From positions 1-64,000 of the forward strand of contig QFQY01000022.1 in NCBI GenBank assembly GCA_003248805.1: a stretch of DNA of 64,000 nucleotides, written 5' to 3'. Under the pieces are notes generated by a model. The model was not told the origin of the DNA and did not search any database. It saw only the letters and a program-made list of their open reading frames with translations. The stretch's first letter is position 1, and the number at the start of each line of letters is the position of its first letter. This document shows positions 8,220-17,536 of the stretch, one piece after another. A program made the position numbers and the translations under genes. This DNA comes from Chelatococcus sp. (GTDB lineage: Bacteria > Pseudomonadota > Alphaproteobacteria > Rhizobiales > Beijerinckiaceae).

Positions 8220-11200
8220 CTACTCGAAGCGCCCGCTCGCATGGGCGAGCATCGTGTAGACCTTGCCGGTCTCGGACGTCAGGTAGGTCTTCGCCACCAT
8301 CGAGTCGCGGTCGTCCTTGGCGGCCTCGCCGAGAAGCCGCTCGAACTCGTCGATATAGCGGTCGACCGTCTCCTTGAACTCCGGGTCGCGCCGGTACTTG
8401 CGCCGGATTTCGTCGAAGGTCTGCTGGCCCTGCAGGGTGTAGAGCCGGCGCGTGAAGACGTTGCGCTCGCCGCGCTTGTAGCGGTCCCAGAGCTCGACGG
8501 CCGCGTCGTGGTCGATCATCCGGGCGATGTCGACCGACAGGGAGTCGAGCCGCTCGATCGAATGGGCCGTCGGCTTGCTGGTCTCCGGCGGCCGATCGTC
8601 ACGCGAGGCGCGGTTCAGCAGGTCGGAGAGCCAGCCGGCCTTGGGCGGCTGCTGGGGCTCGCCCGGACCGGGGCGACGCGGCGCTTCCTGGGCCGGGGCG
8701 GGGCGCTGCGACGGCCGGCTATCGGCGGCCGGCTGGGCCGGCGTCGCGTCGAGCGAGGGGCGCAGCGCCGGCGCCGGCTGGCGCGCGGCAGCGGGCGGCA
8801 GCGACGGCGCGGCCGCGACATAGGCCGGCTGCGCCGCCGTGGCGGTGGCGGCCCGGGCCTGGTCGACCGGCAGCGAGACGTCGTTGCGGCGGCCAGACCG
8901 GGTCACGATCTCGGTCAGCTCGTTCAGCGCCTTGATCTGCTCCGAAACGACCCGGCGCATGGCCGACGTCGATTCCTGCGCCTCCTGCGGCAGCTCCAGC
9001 ACGCCGCGCTTCAGCTCCGCGCGGGTCTCCTCCAGCTCGCGCTGAATCTGGGCGGTGACGCCGCGCATCTCCTGCGCCGCCGTCTGGAAGCGCTCCGTCA
9101 TCTTGTCAAGCTCGCTGCCGAGTTCGCCGGAGACCTGCTCATAGGCCGCGCGCAGGGCCGCCGCGGTCCGTTCGCGCTCCTTGCCGGTCGTGGCGCGGAT
9201 CGTCTCGAACTGCTGCGCGATGGCGTTGGTCGTCGCCTCGGCCGAATCGCTGAGCACCGTGCCGATCTGGCGCGCGCGGGCCTCGGCCGTGCCGAGCGAT
9301 TCGTCGATCAGCGAGGCGAAGGAACGGGTCACCGCCTCGACATCGTCGGTGCGGCTGGCGATGAGATGGTGGATCTCCTCGAGCGTGTCCTTGCGCTCGG
9401 CCAGGGTCTTGCCGACCCGCGCCTCGATCTGCTCCAGCCGCGCGGCGACGGCCTGAAGCGCCTCCGTGCTGGCGCGCGTCGCGTCGCTGAGCTCGACGCC
9501 CTTGCCGTCGAGCTGCCTGGCGAGCGCGGTGGTCTCGCGCAGCGTGCCCTCGGAGAATGCCCGCAGCTCGCCGACCTGGGCCGCCACCTGCTGGGAAGCG
9601 CGATGGGTCTCTTCCATCACGGTCGAGATCACGCCCTGCAACTCGCCGACGCGGGTGGAGAGCCCGCTCTCCACGGCGGCGAGGTTCTTGTTGGCGCCGT
9701 TGACGATCTGCTGCATCAGCGAGTTGGCCTCGCCGAGGCGGCCGAGCATGCCGGCCAGTTCGGTCCGAAGCTGCTCGTTGGTGCCGACCAGGGCCTCGAC
9801 GGACTGGCGGGCGCCGGCCTCGAAAGTCTCGCGCAGCCCGCTGCTCGAAGCGTCCAGCGCCGAGGTGATCTCGGCCGTGCGCTCCCGCAGGCCGCGGACG
9901 ATCGAGGCGCCGCGGCTCTCGATGGCGCGCACGACGGACTCGCCGACATTGGCGACCTCGCCGGCGATCTCCTCGCCGCGCTGGCCCAACGCCGAAACGA
10001 CGCTGCCGCCGCGCTCGTCGAAGATGCCGCGCAGCTCCTCGACCCGCAGGCCGAGCGCGTCCGAGAGGGCCTCGGAGCGCGATTGCAGGATGGCGGCGAT
10101 CTCCTCGCCGCGCCGGCCGAGCGCCGAGACGACGCCTCCGCCGCGCTCGTCGAACAACTGGCGCAGTTCCTCGGTCCGCAGACCCAGGGCCCCGGCGATC
10201 GCGTCGGAACGGGCCTGCAGCGTCTCGGCGATCTCGTTGCCCCGGCTGTCGAGCGTGCCCGAGACGGTATCGAGCCGGTTGACGACGCGCTCCTCGAAGC
10301 GGGCCACGCTCTGGTCGAGCGTATCGGCGATCTGCAGCGCACGCCCGCCGAGCGTCGCGTTGATCGTGTCGGCCTTGTCGCTGAGCGTCCGGGTGAGCGC
10401 TTCGCTCTTGGAGGTGACGACATCGCCGATCTCGTCGGCCTTCGCGGCGAGCGCCTTGGTCACCTCGCGGCCGCCCTCGGCCAGCACGCGGGCGATGTCG
10501 ACCGTCCGTTCCACCAGCGCCTCGTTGAGGGCCGTGGCGCGCGAGCCGAGATTGCCGTCGATGCGCATGATGAGATTGTCGAGCGTCTCGGCGATCTCGG
10601 CGCTCTTGGCGCCCGAGCGTTCCTCGAACAGCTTGAACTGGTTCTCCATCGAGTCGGCGGCGTCGCGGGTGCGCGCGGCCAGCAGCTCAGCGGCCTGCGT
10701 GGCGCGATTGCCGACCTGGTCGGCCAGTGCCACCGCATCCTCTCCGAGCAGCTTGTCGACCTTCGCGATGGCCGCGGCGACGCTCTCGGCGAAGTATTGC
10801 GTGTCGCCGGCGATGCGGCTCGTCAGCGATCCGCCCTTGTCGAGGATCACATCCTCGAAGGCGGCGAGACGCGCGGCGAGCGCGCCGTCGATCTGGCGGC
10901 TCTGGACCTCGAACAGCTCGGCGAAGGCGGCCAGCCTCTCGCCGATCGTGCCCTGGACCTCGCGTCCGCGCTCGTCGAACAGGCGGGTGAGGGTGTCGTG
11001 ATGCCCGGCGAGGGCCTCGGACAGCGCCTGGGCCCGGCTCTCCACCGAGCGCAGCATCGACTCGGCATTGGCCGAGAGCGCCTCGTTGACCCGTCCGCCC
11101 TGCTGGGTGAGGGCGAGCACGATCTCCTTGCCCGTGCCGGCGAGCGCTGTGCGCGCCTCCTCGGCCTGGACGGCGAAGGCGTTGTGCAGGGTCTGCGTGG

Positions 11201-13955
11201 CTTCGGCCAGACGCTCGGCCACCTGCCGGCCGTCGACATTGACGGTCTCGCTGAGGACGCGGGTGGTCTCCGCGATCCGGCCCGAGAGTTCGTCGCCCTG
11301 CTCGGCAAGGCGCGCGCCGACCTCGCGGCCCACGGAGACGAGATCGCGCAGAAGCGTCTCGCGCTGCTCGCCGAGGAGCGTGCCGACCTGCTCGCCGGCC
11401 TCGCCGAGCCGGGACAGGAAGCCCTGCTGGCGTTCGTCCAGCGCGTTGTAGGCGGCGTCGAGCGCCTCGCCGACGCGCGCCGAAAGGAGAGCGCCGCGCT
11501 CGTCGAGACGGCGGTCGAGCGTCTCGCCGGCCTCGGACAGGCGGGTGATCAGGGCGCCGCTGCGCTCGGCCAGGAGCCCGTGCACCGTCCGTCCGACGTC
11601 GGTGATCCGGCCGGCCACGGCCTGGCTCTCGGCGCTGAGGAGATCCTTCAACTCGAGGCCGGCCTGCGAGACCTTGACCGTCATCGCGCCCGCCTGCTCC
11701 TCGAGCAGGGCATTGACGCGCATGCCGGTCTCGGAAAGGCCGGAGAGCAGCGCCTCGCTCTGCGAGCCGATCGCGCCGCGCACCTGCTCGCTGGCCTGCT
11801 CCAGCTGCCGGACGAGCGTGTCGCCCTGGCTGCCGACGACGCCGGCGATGTCGCGGCCGGCCTGGCCGAGCTGCTGGGTCAGCGCCTCCGTGCGGGAGGC
11901 GAGGAGGCTGCCGGCTTCCTCGGCGGCCCCGGACAGGCGCCCGACGAGCGTTTCGCCCTGCCGGTCCAGCAGGCCCTGGACGGACGTGCCGGTTTCCTGG
12001 AGGCGGGTGATCAGCGAGCCGCCCTGTTCGTCGAGCAGGCCCTGCACGGACCGGCCGGTCTCCTGCAGGCGCCCGATCAGCGCGCTGCCCTGCTGGTCGA
12101 ACAGGCCGTGGACCGAATGGCCGGTATCCTGGAGACGCTCGATCAGCGAGCCGCCCTGCCGGTCGAGCAGGCCGTGGACGGATTGACCGGTCTCTTCCAG
12201 GCGCGTGATCAGAGCGCTGCCCTGTTCGGTGAGAACGCCCTGGACCGAAGAGGCGGCATCGGTGAGGCGGGCGGTGAGGTCGTGCCCGAGCCGGCCGACA
12301 TTCTCGTTCAGGGTCTGGCCGGCCTCGCCCACGCGCAGGATGATCGCGTCGCTGCGTTCGCGCAGCACGTCGTCCACGCCCCGCGCGGTCTCGTTGAGCC
12401 GCTCGGCCAGGCTGTCCCCTTGCGTCGCGATCAGGGTGTTGACGGTCTCGCCCACCGCCTGCAGGCGCGCGGCGATGGCTTCGTTCTGGCGGTTGAGCAG
12501 GCCGTTGACCCCGCGGCCGACCTCGGCAAGGCGCGTGGTGACGCTCTCGCCTTCCTCCGCGAGCGCGCCGCGCAGGCTCTCGCCGGTCTCGGCGAGGCGG
12601 GCACGCAGGGCATCGCTCTGGTTCTCGATGAGCGAGACCATCTCGCGGCTGCTCGCCTGGAAGCGCTCGGCAGCCTCGGCTCCGCGCTCGGAGATGTCGC
12701 GCGCCAGGCTGTCGCCGGTCGCCTTGAGCGTCTCGTTGACCGTCTGCACCCGCGCCGCCAGCGTCTCGGCGACTTCGCTGCCGGTCTCGGTGATGGCCCG
12801 CGTCACGTTCTGCGCGCCGGTGGCGAGGCCCTCCGTCAGCACCGCGCCGGTGCGCTCCAGCGACATCGCGATCTCGCGGGCACGTCCGTCGAGCAGGCCC
12901 GACAGGTTCTCGCTGGCGCCGGCCAGCCTTTCGCCGACCTCGCCGGAGGTGAGCTGGAGGCGTTCCACCAGCTCGTTGCCCCGTCCGCTGATCTCGTCGA
13001 TCATGCGTTCGCCCGCCCGCCCGAGGGCGAGCGTGATCTGGTCGCCCTTCTGTTCGAGCGAGCCGGTCACGCGGTCGCCGGCCTGCGCAACGGCCTCGGC
13101 GATCGTGCGGCTGGCCGTGTCGAGGTCGCGCGCGAGCCCTTCGTGAGCCCCGCTGATGGCGAACTTCACCCGTTCGGCGTTGCCGACCACGGATTCGCGC
13201 TGGGTCACGAGTTCGTCGATCAGCGCGCGCAGGCGGATCTCGTTGTCGGCATAGGCGCGCTCGAGGGTCGCGATCTCGCCGCGCACGATCGTCTCGAGTT
13301 CGCCGGCCCGCGCCACGGCCCGTTCGATGCCGTCGCCCATCGCCGCGACTTCGCGCCGGATGGTCTGGCTCAGCGACACGACCGAATCGGCGCCGACGAC
13401 CTCCGGCTCCGCGAGGCGCAGCGCGACCTCGGTCATGGCGCGCGAGACGAGGCGCATTTCCTGGGTCCGGCGATAGAGCGCGGCCAGGACCATGAAGAAG
13501 ACGACGGGGGCAGCGAGAGCCAGCGCCGTCAGCGTCCATTCTCCGATGCCGAAGCCGGAGAACTGCTCCTGCACGCCGCCGGCGGAACCGTAGCGGCTGA
13601 ACAGTACGAAGCCCGCGCCACCCAGCCAGGCGAGGGAGCCGAGCGCGGCGAAGACATGGGGCTTGGCCGACGGGCGGACAGAGAAGGCCTGGACGAGCGA
13701 GCTGGAATCGCGCCGGTCGTCATTGGCGACGCGGCTGGTGTCGGGCGCGATGCCCGCGCGGGGCGCGGGAGCAGCGGCGGGGGCGGCCGGCTCGAGCGTC
13801 GGGATATCGAGCTTCAGGTCGCTCTCGGTGGCGGTCGGCAGCTTCGGCTCGGGAGCAGCCGCGGCCTCCGGCGTCGGCTGGTCCAGGCGAAGGGCCTCCT
13901 CGATCGCCGACATGGCGGCTTCGGTCGGGTCCTGAAGCTTCTTTTGCCGATTCAT
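8220..13955 (-). CDS. gpr: Giant membrane-anchored coiled-coil protein, Growth Pole Ring (GPR)-like
   Basis: A 1911-residue protein. Residues 1-100 are cytoplasmic and rich in Ala and Pro. Two membrane helices follow at about 101-119 and 141-161. Residues about 170-1650 are an almost unbroken amphipathic helix with 11/22-residue periodicity, as in apolipoproteins A and E. Then comes an Ala/Pro/Gln-rich linker, and a conserved folded C-terminus lies at about 1800-1911 (AVELWDRYKRGERNVFTRRL). The size, topology and apolipoprotein-like repeats match GPR of Agrobacterium tumefaciens, which forms a ring at the growing pole and is needed for polar growth and rod shape. No enzyme motif is seen. It is divergent from a lone HPt gene. 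GPR equivalence is inferred from architecture; annotation pipelines may call it kinesin-like or apolipoprotein-like. Confidence 0.82.
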   Translation of the reverse strand: MNRQKKLQDPTEAAMSAIEEALRLDQPTPEAAAAPEPKLPTATESDLKLDIPTLEPAAPAAAPAPRAGIAPDTSRVANDDRRDSSSLVQAFSVRPSAKPHVFAALGSLAWLGGAGFVLFSRYGSAGGVQEQFSGFGIGEWTLTALALAAPVVFFMVLAALYRRTQEMRLVSRAMTEVALRLAEPEVVGADSVVSLSQTIRREVAAMGDGIERAVARAGELETIVRGEIATLERAYADNEIRLRALIDELVTQRESVVGNAERVKFAISGAHEGLARDLDTASRTIAEAVAQAGDRVTGSLEQKGDQITLALGRAGERMIDEISGRGNELVERLQLTSGEVGERLAGASENLSGLLDGRAREIAMSLERTGAVLTEGLATGAQNVTRAITETGSEVAETLAARVQTVNETLKATGDSLARDISERGAEAAERFQASSREMVSLIENQSDALRARLAETGESLRGALAEEGESVTTRLAEVGRGVNGLLNRQNEAIAARLQAVGETVNTLIATQGDSLAERLNETARGVDDVLRERSDAIILRVGEAGQTLNENVGRLGHDLTARLTDAASSVQGVLTEQGSALITRLEETGQSVHGLLDRQGGSLIERLQDTGHSVHGLFDQQGSALIGRLQETGRSVQGLLDEQGGSLITRLQETGTSVQGLLDRQGETLVGRLSGAAEEAGSLLASRTEALTQQLGQAGRDIAGVVGSQGDTLVRQLEQASEQVRGAIGSQSEALLSGLSETGMRVNALLEEQAGAMTVKVSQAGLELKDLLSAESQAVAGRITDVGRTVHGLLAERSGALITRLSEAGETLDRRLDERGALLSARVGEALDAAYNALDERQQGFLSRLGEAGEQVGTLLGEQRETLLRDLVSVGREVGARLAEQGDELSGRIAETTRVLSETVNVDGRQVAERLAEATQTLHNAFAVQAEEARTALAGTGKEIVLALTQQGGRVNEALSANAESMLRSVESRAQALSEALAGHHDTLTRLFDERGREVQGTIGERLAAFAELFEVQSRQIDGALAARLAAFEDVILDKGGSLTSRIAGDTQYFAESVAAAIAKVDKLLGEDAVALADQVGNRATQAAELLAARTRDAADSMENQFKLFEERSGAKSAEIAETLDNLIMRIDGNLGSRATALNEALVERTVDIARVLAEGGREVTKALAAKADEIGDVVTSKSEALTRTLSDKADTINATLGGRALQIADTLDQSVARFEERVVNRLDTVSGTLDSRGNEIAETLQARSDAIAGALGLRTEELRQLFDERGGGVVSALGRRGEEIAAILQSRSEALSDALGLRVEELRGIFDERGGSVVSALGQRGEEIAGEVANVGESVVRAIESRGASIVRGLRERTAEITSALDASSSGLRETFEAGARQSVEALVGTNEQLRTELAGMLGRLGEANSLMQQIVNGANKNLAAVESGLSTRVGELQGVISTVMEETHRASQQVAAQVGELRAFSEGTLRETTALARQLDGKGVELSDATRASTEALQAVAARLEQIEARVGKTLAERKDTLEEIHHLIASRTDDVEAVTRSFASLIDESLGTAEARARQIGTVLSDSAEATTNAIAQQFETIRATTGKERERTAAALRAAYEQVSGELGSELDKMTERFQTAAQEMRGVTAQIQRELEETRAELKRGVLELPQEAQESTSAMRRVVSEQIKALNELTEIVTRSGRRNDVSLPVDQARAATATAAQPAYVAAAPSLPPAAARQPAPALRPSLDATPAQPAADSRPSQRPAPAQEAPRRPGPGEPQQPPKAGWLSDLLNRASRDDRPPETSKPTAHSIERLDSLSVDIARMIDHDAAVELWDRYKRGERNVFTRRLYTLQGQQTFDEIRRKYRRDPEFKETVDRYIDEFERLLGEAAKDDRDSMVAKTYLTSETGKVYTMLAHASGRFE
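11916..12245 (-). repeat. Five 66-bp tandem repeats inside the GPR-like gene
   Basis: Five consecutive 22-residue units of the form V(Q/H)GLLDxQGxSLIxRLQxTGxS (about residues 571-680), each exactly 66 bp. The first codons of the units read down from 12245, 12179, 12113, 12047 and 11981. DNA identity between neighbouring units is high, whereas the rest of the coiled coil keeps the 11/22 period but has diverged. This points to recent tandem duplication. Confidence 0.85.
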
Positions 13956-14127
13956 GCTTGCCGCCTCGCCACGCTACTGGGATGGGAGCCGCCTTGTGTC
14001 GATCGCGTCCGCAGGGGCGCCTCCAGCCCCGCGAGCGACGACACTGCGCCCATCATTTACCAATTGGAAGGGTAGTTGACCCCCAGAGCCTTGGAAACCC
14101 ATTTGCCGTCGCGATTCACAAACGTCG

Positions 14128-14142
14128 TTAACGCCTCATTCA
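14128..14142 (+). promoter_or_regulatory. CtrA-like box between the GPR-like and HPt genes
   Basis: TTAA-N7-TTCA, one base away from the alphaproteobacterial CtrA consensus TTAA-N7-TTAA, 53 bases upstream of the HPt start and 173 bases upstream of the GPR-like start. CtrA controls cell-cycle and polarity genes in this class. One near-match can occur by chance, so support is weak. Confidence 0.35.
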
Positions 14143-14194
14143 CCATCGGGGCGCTTGTTGGAGGTCTGTTTCCACACCCTTCCGAGCTTCCGAG

Positions 14195-14533
14195 ATGTCT
14201 CAGCAAGTCATCGATCTGGCCCATCTTTCCCGCCAAACCGCCGGCGATCGCGACCTGGAGCGCGAGCTCCTTCTGCTCTTCGTCCAGCAATGCGCCCGGC
14301 AGCTGCGCACGATCCATCACAGCGCGGAAATGCGCCAGCGCATGGATGCCGCCCACACGCTGAAGGGCGCGGCCCTCGCCATCGGCGCCTGGCAGGTCGC
14401 GGACGCCGCGGACGTCATCGAGCGGCGCCTCGCGGACGCCGACGAGGGCGGTGCGCAGGATGCCCTGGATACGCTCGCGCTCGCTGCCGCCGAGGCGCGC
14501 GCCGTCATTCACCGCCACGACTGCGCGGCGTGA
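14195..14533 (+). CDS. Stand-alone HPt phosphotransfer protein
   Basis: A 112-residue single-domain histidine phosphotransferase. The family motif AHTLKGAA places the phospho-accepting His at residue 54, in a four-helix-bundle setting (predicted helices throughout). Such proteins carry phosphate between a hybrid kinase and a response regulator. No kinase or regulator lies nearby, so its partners are elsewhere. It is divergent from the GPR-like gene with a shared 239-bp intergenic region. A link to polarity or the cell cycle is only suggested by this position. Confidence 0.85.
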   Translation: MSQQVIDLAHLSRQTAGDRDLERELLLLFVQQCARQLRTIHHSAEMRQRMDAAHTLKGAALAIGAWQVADAADVIERRLADADEGGAQDALDTLALAAAEARAVIHRHDCAA

Positions 14534-14671
14534 GCGAGCCGGCCTGAGCCGCGCGGCCGGGATCACCGGCCCGATCACGCGCTTGGGACTGTTGCAGTTC
14601 AATTTTAGGGTCCCGCCGCCCGGGAACTTGTTCTAAGGCGGGCCTCGACCTTTTCGATGCCGGAGCCCGCC

Positions 14672-14992
14672 ATGCCGACCATCACCTTCATCGACGCTCA
14701 GGGGACGAGCCGGTCCGCCCAGGGCGATGTCGGCTCGACCGTGATGGAAGTGGCGATCCGTCACGGCATTCCCGGCATCGAGGCGGAATGCGGCGGCGCC
14801 TGCGCCTGCGCCACCTGCCATGTCTATGTCGACGAAGCCTGGGTCGCGAAGACCGGCAAGCCCGAGGGGATGGAGGAGGACATGCTCGATTTCGCCCTCG
14901 ACGTGAAGCCGACCTCGCGGCTCTCCTGCCAGATCCGGCTGCGCGACGACCTCGACGGGCTTGTGGTGCGCACGCCGGTCCGCCAGGGCTGA
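14672..14992 (+). CDS. [2Fe-2S] ferredoxin (adrenodoxin/FdVI type)
   Basis: A 106-residue ferredoxin. Cys40, Cys46 and Cys49 (C-x5-C-x2-C within AECGGACACATCHVYV) and Cys86 (SRLSCQIRL) are the expected cluster ligands. The family hallmark EGMEEDMLDFA lies between them. This type passes electrons to cytochrome P450s, Rieske oxygenases or Fe-S assembly. No such partner is adjacent. ATG 14672 (MPTITFID) gives the standard ferredoxin N-terminus and is preferred over ATG 14657, which adds five residues. Confidence 0.93.
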   Translation: MPTITFIDAQGTSRSAQGDVGSTVMEVAIRHGIPGIEAECGGACACATCHVYVDEAWVAKTGKPEGMEEDMLDFALDVKPTSRLSCQIRLRDDLDGLVVRTPVRQG

Positions 14993-14997
14993 CGGAC

Positions 14998-16236
14998 CTA
15001 TTCCGCCGCAGCGGGGAGGGCCGGAGTCCGCGTCGTCTCGCGTCCCGGCTCGGGATGGCGCGGCACGAGGAAGGCGAGCGAGAGCGAGATCGTCGCGACG
15101 CCCGCCCCGATGACGAACACGAAGGCGGGGTCCCACAGCCAGATCAGCCCGAACGTCACCGGCAGGGCGACGGCGGCGATGTGGTTGATCGTGAAGGCCA
15201 CGGCCGCCGTCGGCGCGATGTCGGCGGGGTCGGCGATCTTCTGGAAATAGGTGCGCTGCGCCAGCGTCAGCGTGAAGAAGACGCCGTCCACGACGAAGAG
15301 CGCCCCGGCGACGGTGGCCCCCGACGCGCCGAAATGGCCGTGGCTGGCCAGGGCGTAGCCGATGAAGACGACGATCAGCGAGACGCTCTCGAACTGGATC
15401 GTGCCCCGCTCGCCGAGGCGCGCGACGATCGTCCCCAGCATCGGCCCGACCACCATGTTGATGCCGTAGGTCGCGAGCAGCAGCAGCGCGGTCGCCGAGA
15501 CGTCGTAGCCGAAACGCTCGACGAGCAGGAAGCCGCCGAAGGCCATGAAGATCTGCCGCCGCGCGCCGGTCATGAAGGTGAGCGCGTAATAGAGCCAGTA
15601 GCGCCGGCGCATCACGAAGCCCTTGTTCTGCGGCACGCTGCCCTGGAAGCGCGGGAAGAACAGCCACGCCGCCACGGCCAGCGCCGTGACGATGATCCCC
15701 GAGACCGTGAACACCGTCGCATAGCCCGGCTGGAACAGCCGCCACACGACGGCGATCGTGCCGAAGGCGATGAGCTGCGCCATCGCCGAGGCGCCGGCGA
15801 TCCGCCCGATGATCCGCGGCGCCTCCTTCTTGGAGAGCAACTGGAGCTGGAGGGACTGCTGCGCCGTCTCGTAATAGTGGAAGCCGAGCGACATGATCAT
15901 CGTCGTGGCCAGCAGGCCGCCGAGCGTCGGGAAATAGCCGGTCAGCGCGACGCCGACGCCGAGCGTCGCCAGGCTGAGATAGGCCAGGATCTGCTCGCGC
16001 ATCACCCAGAACAGGATGATCGCGGTGAAGGCGAGGAAACCCGGAATCTCGCGAACCGACTGCAGGATGCCGATGTCCTGCCCGGTGAAGCCCGCTGCTT
16101 CCTTCGCGAAATTGTTGATCAGCGCGGCCCAGCTCGCATAGCCGAGCAGGTTGATGAAGGCGATGCTCATCAGGAAGGCGGCGGGGGACCGTCGCAACGC
16201 CCCGAGGCCACGTCGCTCGGACGGAAGGTCGCTCAT
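14998..16236 (-). CDS. MFS transporter
   Basis: A 412-residue major facilitator superfamily membrane protein with about 12 hydrophobic helices and a central cytoplasmic loop (about residues 200-215, FFPRFQGSVPQNKGFVMRRR). The inter-helix segment GRIAGASAMAQLIAFG supports the fold. Its substrate is unknown. It is convergent with the ferredoxin gene (5 bases between stops) and divergent from the universal stress protein gene. The 16237-16462 gap in front of it shows no further gene and has no clear promoter that I can name. Confidence 0.85.
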   Translation of the reverse strand: MSDLPSERRGLGALRRSPAAFLMSIAFINLLGYASWAALINNFAKEAAGFTGQDIGILQSVREIPGFLAFTAIILFWVMREQILAYLSLATLGVGVALTGYFPTLGGLLATTMIMSLGFHYYETAQQSLQLQLLSKKEAPRIIGRIAGASAMAQLIAFGTIAVVWRLFQPGYATVFTVSGIIVTALAVAAWLFFPRFQGSVPQNKGFVMRRRYWLYYALTFMTGARRQIFMAFGGFLLVERFGYDVSATALLLLATYGINMVVGPMLGTIVARLGERGTIQFESVSLIVVFIGYALASHGHFGASGATVAGALFVVDGVFFTLTLAQRTYFQKIADPADIAPTAAVAFTINHIAAVALPVTFGLIWLWDPAFVFVIGAGVATISLSLAFLVPRHPEPGRETTRTPALPAAAE

Positions 16237-16462
16237 CGCTGAACCGGATAGAAGAGAGGCCGCCGGAACGGCTCCGGCGCGCAGGCGGGGGTCTTGCGGG
16301 TCTCTGGCCGCGGCCGGCGCGCCGCCACTCTTAGCGCGGGGGCCGTCGCCGTCAATTCCGCCGGGCCGGTCCGGCCCTATGGCGCCCGGCTTTGCGATGG
16401 ATCATTGTGAGCTTCGCTCCGGCGGCTAGATTTCGCCGCGGCACATGCCGAAGGAGGATGCC

Positions 16463-16885
16463 ATGTACAAGTCGATTGTGGTCCCGGTCGATCTCGCCGA
16501 GGCCGAGCTGGCATCGCCAGCCGTCACGGCCGCGGTCTCCTTCGCGAAGCTGTCGGGCGGCGTGATCCGGCTGGTCTATGTCCGCTCGCTCGTGCCCATG
16601 ACCTATATGGAGTTCGTTCCGGCCGATTTCGACGCGGGCCAGCAGGAGGAAGCCGAGGCCAAGCTCGCCGAGATCGCGGCGAAGATCGACCTGCCGCCGG
16701 AGCAGATCTCGGCGAAGGTGCTGGTCGGCTCGGTGCATGGCGAGGTTCTCGCCGAGGCTGACGCCAGCGCCGCCGACCTGATCGTGATCGCCTCGCACGA
16801 GCCGGGCATGCTCGCCTATGTCATCGGCTCGAACGCCTCGGCGATCGTGCGCCGGGCCAAGTGCTCGGTGCTGGTGGTCCGCTGA
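16463..16885 (+). CDS. Universal stress protein (UspA family)
   Basis: A 140-residue single-domain UspA protein beginning MYKSIVVPVDLAEAE. The ATP-binding-type glycine motif near the C-terminus is only partly conserved (VIGSNASAIVRRAKCSVLVV compared with G-2x-G-9x-G-S/T), so it may be a weak or non-ATP-binding member. A strong ribosome-binding site AAGGAGG (16451-16457) sits 5 bases before ATG 16463. This favours that start over the ATG at 16445, which precedes the site. Confidence 0.9.
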   Translation: MYKSIVVPVDLAEAELASPAVTAAVSFAKLSGGVIRLVYVRSLVPMTYMEFVPADFDAGQQEEAEAKLAEIAAKIDLPPEQISAKVLVGSVHGEVLAEADASAADLIVIASHEPGMLAYVIGSNASAIVRRAKCSVLVVR

Positions 16886-16891
16886 GACGGC

Positions 16892-17494
16892 TCAGGAGGC
16901 CGCGCCGCCAGGTACCAGATGGTCCGGGATTTCCCCGGTCGCCAGCGGGCGGGGCCGGTTGAGCCGGATCATCGGCCAGACCTGCCAGAGCGAAGCGGCG
17001 ACGAAGGCGAGCCCGAGCACGCCCGAGCCCGTCGCGCCTTCGCGGAAGGCATGCAGCGTGAAGCCCAGCAGGGCGAGCAGGGCGGCCCCGCCGCCGACGG
17101 TGCTCGCCAGCCAGAGCGGGAACGGCTTGCCGGCCAGGAAACGGACCGCCGGGTTCGCCCGCGTCACGGCCGCCGCGAGCGCCGTCACGAAGCGGCGATA
17201 GCCGGCGTCGTCGCGGTCCATGTCGGTCAATGAGCGCCAGGACAGGTTGCCGAAGGTGATGGTCCTGCCGTCCTTCAGGCGAAGCTGCGTCCTATAGCCC
17301 TTGGTGCTGACATTGCTCGGCGCGTAGATGAAGCGGACCTGCTCGACGGCCTCGAGCCTGACGCGGTCGACCTTGCGAGTCGAATCGATCTCCAGTTCAC
17401 CACCATCGAGCCGATAGACGATCTCGAAGCCGATGGGTTTCGGGCGCTGGCGCCAGCTGGGGGGTGGGGTGTCGTCGAGTGCGGGATCCTGCAT
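16892..17494 (-). CDS. Conserved hypothetical membrane protein
   Basis: A 200-residue protein that I do not recognise as a named family. Residues about 20-120 are soluble and beta-rich (FEIVYRLDGGELEIDST, then RTQLRLKDGRTITFGNLSW), like a PH-type or signal-sensing fold. Two hydrophobic helices follow at about 127-150 (LWLASTVGGGAALLALLGF) and 157-172. There is no signal peptide. It is convergent with the universal stress protein gene (6 bases apart) and followed after 42 bp by the VWA gene start region on the opposite side. Function unknown. Confidence 0.75.
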   Translation of the reverse strand: MQDPALDDTPPPSWRQRPKPIGFEIVYRLDGGELEIDSTRKVDRVRLEAVEQVRFIYAPSNVSTKGYRTQLRLKDGRTITFGNLSWRSLTDMDRDDAGYRRFVTALAAAVTRANPAVRFLAGKPFPLWLASTVGGGAALLALLGFTLHAFREGATGSGVLGLAFVAASLWQVWPMIRLNRPRPLATGEIPDHLVPGGAAS

Positions 17495-17536
17495 GCGCGA
17501 GGCTTACAGCATGCCGGGGGCCTTCCGCCAATCCGC

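Noticed and set aside
11916..12245. Regular repeats that could look like a CRISPR array
   Set aside because: The 66-bp units have no unique spacers, and they translate as one continuous helix in the GPR-like protein.
8208..14075. A plus-strand open frame of 1955 codons that covers almost the whole GPR-like gene
   Set aside because: It is a mirror of the strongly biased codon use of a GC-rich coiled-coil gene. It has no domain or plausible start, and its translation is Arg/Gly/Leu-rich filler. The minus-strand protein has clear membrane helices and repeats.
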